From Gnetum montanum (Eukaryota; Streptophyta; Gnetopsida; Gnetales; Gnetaceae), in the NCBI GenBank assembly GCA_015680685.1, contig MNCI01011902.1, positions 101,071 to 122,195 of the forward strand: a stretch of DNA of 21,125 bases. Direction: 5' to 3'. Positions 18,423 through 21,125 of the stretch are shown in pieces. The notes below the pieces were generated by a model. That model did no database searches and was not told where the DNA came from. It was given only the letters and a program-made list of their open reading frames with translations. A program made the position numbers and the translations under genes. Within the stretch, counting starts at the first letter, position 1. Each line of letters begins with the position of its first letter.

Positions 18423-19343
18423 TGGGAAGTGAGATTTCCCAATGTCCAACCATAGAAGTTACAAGTGTACACAATCAACCAGATCATAATTTGTGGATTG
18501 GACAATATGGTATACTAGTATATTGATAATGAGTCCATGATCATAATCTTTCTACTAGATTTAGTAAAGCATAAGTGTATGGTTTAACTCATGGTAATGT
18601 ATATAATGCACTAGTGTTGATTGACTCTAAGTATGTCAAAGTAAAACATAATAAAATGATTATAAATTCTATTATCTAATTGAAAATGAAAATGTAAAAG
18701 AAAGCTAGACTAATAGTAATAAGCATCTATTTCTAACTTGTTGGACATGCTCTAGTCTAGTACAATTGCCACTAGAATTATCAAGAAACTTTACTATTAA
18801 GCAAATCAAACAAAGCTACTACTAGATTACTAGATGATTATACATTGTGCTCAAAGAGAATCATAATTTTTCCACCAATATGAATGAACATTGCAGATAT
18901 AAATGATAAAGGAACAGTAAATTGCATAGAAATAGAAATCTAATCTAAGTAAAATTTTACAATGGTGAAGAACAATCTCAATCTTGATTGTTAGATATGA
19001 GATGTGTCTAGGTGTATTCCACTTGAATAAAGATGCTAGAAAATTATTAGTCACCACACTGGAGGCACTCACAAGCAACTCTAAAATTATAAAAATATAC
19101 TACAAGAGTCTAGTTATTTGGTAGACCAAAAGATGAGTTTGACATAATGATGGACTCACATTTATAGGCATGACCTTAGTCTGCTACATTGCATCTATAA
19201 CATCATTTTTGAGTAGTATTATATCTATGATATCATAGATATAATATCACATTCCTTTATACAAAATTTGATTTTTCAACCCTAATATTTTGCAATATAT
19301 TAGGGATGTATTAATCCAATTTTGGGTGCTACATTAGAGTGTG
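18423..19343 (-). repeat. LTR of the older element (right end approximate)
   Basis: Aligns with 10590-11459. Shared blocks are ATGATGGGAAGTGAGA at the start, the TATCAATCTTGATTGTTAG/TGATCTTTATTGCCAG region, CTTGAATAAAGATGC/CTTGAACAAAGGTGC, and ATTTATAGGCATGA/ATTTATAGGTGAGA. The minus-strand TATA box (TATAAATG) is at 19159-19166. The U3 is longer than in the main element and holds a 30-bp perfect palindrome (19217-19246). The outer end is placed at about 19343 from a weak match of GGGTGCTACATTAGAGTG to GGGCCTTACAGTGGTGT. Confidence 0.6.
19184..19249 (-). promoter_or_regulatory. Octamer array in the U3 of the older LTR
   Basis: CTACATTG (19184), TAACATCA (19198), TAGTATTA (19214), TGATATCA (19228) and TAATATCA (19242) have steps of 14, 16, 14 and 14 bp. 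Three fit YRAYRTYR fully and two at seven of eight positions. The first starts 17 bp beyond the TATA box, as in the other LTRs (18-19 bp). CpG is completely gone here, and TA has replaced TG/CA in several places, as expected of a more decayed copy. Confidence 0.5.
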
Positions 19344-20454
19344 AATAAAGATCTTTTGTAGGAGATTGGATACTTGCATAAGATTAAGACATATACAGAT
19401 TTTAAAATATCTCATTTCTAACCTCTTGAAATCAAACTTGATATTATATATCTTCTACCTAATTTGATTTACCTATATAGGAGACTCATGATAGAAAATA
19501 AATAAAAAAAATGGATATAGAGAAAAATTACAAAGAGAGCAGTGAAGTAGAGTCAACCAACTTATGCTATGAGAGAAAAAAATATGGATCATGAAACAAG
19601 AAGATAAACACTTTGAAAGATGATGAAATCACTAGTCATGAGTAAAGTACTAGACAGTCAAAGTAGCATAGTTTGAATGGGTCAATAAATGTAGGATCTT
19701 TAAAGGATGCATAAGGAGAGGTGTTACTTCAGAGGATTTTATATATGTAGTGATAGATTAGGGCATTCAATCATTTAGATAGTGGTGGAGTAATTAAGTA
19801 AAATGATGCCATCACTCAATGCTTTGACCTTTAGTTAATATAATCTTTTTGTGTGAACAAAATTTTATTCTTTTATTTAGTTATTTTAGATGTCATTATA
19901 CTATGCATCTTTAATACATTTAAGGTGCATATTTTATTTGCATTTTAAAATCATTTTAAATATGTAGAAAATAATTGTATCTTAGATATGTTCTTTTGAA
20001 TAACATAATTTCAGATATTATTCTTTGATACATAGTAAATGCACATAATGTTTAAGGAACCAAAAGAAATAATATCTTATAAATGTATTTGACATGTCTT
20101 AAAATTAAGCACCTTAACTATAAATAATAGTTATCTAACTTTTCATATTAGATTAATCCTAATGAAGTGAAAAATTAGTTAATAGGAATGATTAATGATT
20201 GTTAGTTCACATTGACATTATTGATGCTTAAAGTACTCTTTGATCCATAAATATGTACTTATCCCTATAGTAAATCTTGCCTTTTATTCTTCATAGTGAA
20301 AGTTTGTTAGTTTGTAGTTAGAAAAATTTGGAATTTTTATCTTTTCGATTAGTAAGTGACATGGTGTATGTGGTTGAGAAATCATCTATAATATAATTAA
20401 ATAGTTAGAAAGATAAAAATAAGTCTTTTTTAATGTATATGTTAAATGTCAAAG
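19344..20454. other. AT-rich intergenic stretch, nothing recognised
   Basis: About 1.1 kb without open frames, repeats or motifs that I can support on either strand. Confidence 0.5.
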
Positions 20455-20545
20455 AAAGTTAACTTAAGTGGTTAGCACATTGTTTGAAAAGCATTTTTAC
20501 ATAAGAAGTTGTTAGATCAAGTAATACTTGAGGTATTGTTATAAT
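20455..20545 (+). mobile_element. Possible tRNA-like SINE head
   Basis: TAACTTAAGTGGTTAGCAC (from 20460) resembles box A, and GATCAAGTAAT (20515-20525) is a weak box B at acceptable spacing. No cloverleaf can be folded. It could also be a tRNA pseudogene or chance. Confidence 0.35.
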
Positions 20546-20900
20546 CCTTTGTAATTGTTCAACTTTTGCTTTACTTTATTCCATAAACATAATAATTTTT
20601 AAAATTTCTTATAATTCTTATATTTTGTTATTATTTACTATTTATAGTCCAAGTGCACCTTGACCTTGAGATACTAATTTTAAATAATTTGCATTTACCA
20701 AGAAGTATTTAATATCTTAGTAGTATTCATAATAGATTAAGAATGGATGCTTAACATAATTTTTTATCCTTTTGCATGATCATTTTCTCACCTTTAGACT
20801 ATAATAAATCTAGATTTTATTTTTACTTATTTTTAAGGAAAATCATAAAAATAATAAAATTTTAAAAATCATCATCATGATCATTTGATTATCATAGATG
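20546..20900. other. Very AT-rich stretch, nothing recognised
   Basis: No feature beyond short A/T runs; probably the target DNA of the retroelement that starts at 20901. Confidence 0.45.
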
Positions 20901-21125
20901 TTTTTTTTTTGAGAGAATGTTCGGGTTTGTATTACTGAAAGTTATGGTACATGAGTATACAATTACAAAGGGGGGACATCAGGGATGGCCCACTTTGAGG
21001 GGGAGGGGGGCCTCGGGACCCCGGATAACCACAAATTTCAAAACTCGGAGGACTCCGAGCTTAACCACCGACCCTCAAAACCTCAAAACCTCAAAAACCT
21101 CAGGGTCGAACAGTGAGAGCAAGAG
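20901..21125 (-). mobile_element. 3' end of a LINE-like retroelement with poly(A) tail, truncated by window edge
   Basis: A run of ten T (20901-20910) at an abrupt change from very AT-rich to GC-rich sequence is the poly(A) tail of a minus-strand insertion. The adjoining minus-strand sequence, TTTGTAATTGTATACTCATG followed by short AT-rich sequence into the tail, is typical of a plant LINE 3' UTR. Further in are C-rich blocks (21000-21022), a 7-bp-arm hairpin (CTCGGAG/CTCCGAG, 21044-21059) and three to four CCTCAAAA units (21073-21103). CpG sites survive here, unlike in the rest of the window, so the insertion is younger. No coding part is inside the window. Confidence 0.55.
21073..21103 (+). 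repeat. Short tandem repeat CCTCAAAA
   Basis: CCTCAAAA, CCTCAAAA, CCTCAAAAA and CCTCA in a row; on the minus strand this is TGAGGTTTTGAGGTTTTGAGG. It lies inside the 3' region of the retroelement that enters the window from the right. Confidence 0.75.

Larger units (their letters stand above)
14735..19343 (-). mobile_element. Older, partly deleted relative of the main LTR element
   Basis: A minus-strand gag relic (15900-17650), a decayed primer-binding site (18401-18418) and an LTR (18423 to about 19343) occur in the same order and spacing as in the 2276-11459 element. Sequence match is clear but much weaker than between the two LTRs of the main element, so this is a separate, older insertion or subfamily. 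No left-hand LTR is seen; the left end is cut at the LINE relic near 14760. It contains no visible pol motifs. Confidence 0.65.

Overview
This window looks like nuclear DNA from a land plant with a large, repeat-rich genome. It is AT-rich, contains no intact protein-coding gene that I can recognise, and is built from decayed transposable elements nested in one another. The plant call rests on four things: an LTR retrotransposon with a tRNA-Asp-type primer-binding site and a Ty3/Gypsy-like gag, LINE remnants with a plant-type zf-RVT domain and a DUF4283-like domain, tRNA-derived SINEs, and heavy C-to-T/G-to-A decay as expected of methylated repeats. A gymnosperm or another large-genome plant would fit, but I cannot name a species.

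Layout. 1-1930: several tRNA-derived SINE copies in both orientations, some tandemly duplicated. 2276-11459: one nearly full-length, non-autonomous LTR retrotransposon on the minus strand. Its LTRs are 10590-11459 (5' LTR) and 2276-3146 (3' LTR), with the primer-binding site at 10568-10585. A gag relic occupies about 8240-10400. An unassigned middle part contains a promoter-like block near 6628-6690. A second open-frame relic with plant-transposon-like and coiled-coil character spans about 3630-5930. I saw no protease, reverse transcriptase or integrase. 11461-12260: LINE ORF1 remnant (DUF4283-like plus CCHC zinc knuckle) on the plus strand, directly abutting the LTR element. 12490-12900: two SINEs. 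13540-14760: 3' part of a LINE ORF2 on the minus strand, including zf-RVT. 14735-19343: an older, partly deleted relative of the LTR element, with a gag relic and one LTR. 19345-20900: AT-rich DNA with one weak tRNA-like SINE head. 20901-21125: 3' end of a less decayed, GC-richer LINE-like insertion on the minus strand, entered at its poly(A) end.

The most interesting signal is in the LTR promoters. Just upstream of the TATA box (in element orientation) each LTR of the main element carries six octamers with 14-bp spacing and one 19-bp step. In both LTRs the octamers fit YRAYRTYR. Position by position, the differences between the LTRs are almost all what CpG deamination would make from one ancestral palindrome, CGACGTCG, which contains the ACGT core bound by plant bZIP factors. 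The older LTR at 18423-19343 keeps the same spacing and the same distance to its TATA box. This suggests a conserved, CpG-dense periodic promoter module that has been dissolved by methylation-driven mutation.

A single N at 4916 sits between two identical 46-bp copies and is most likely an unmerged contig overlap, not biology.
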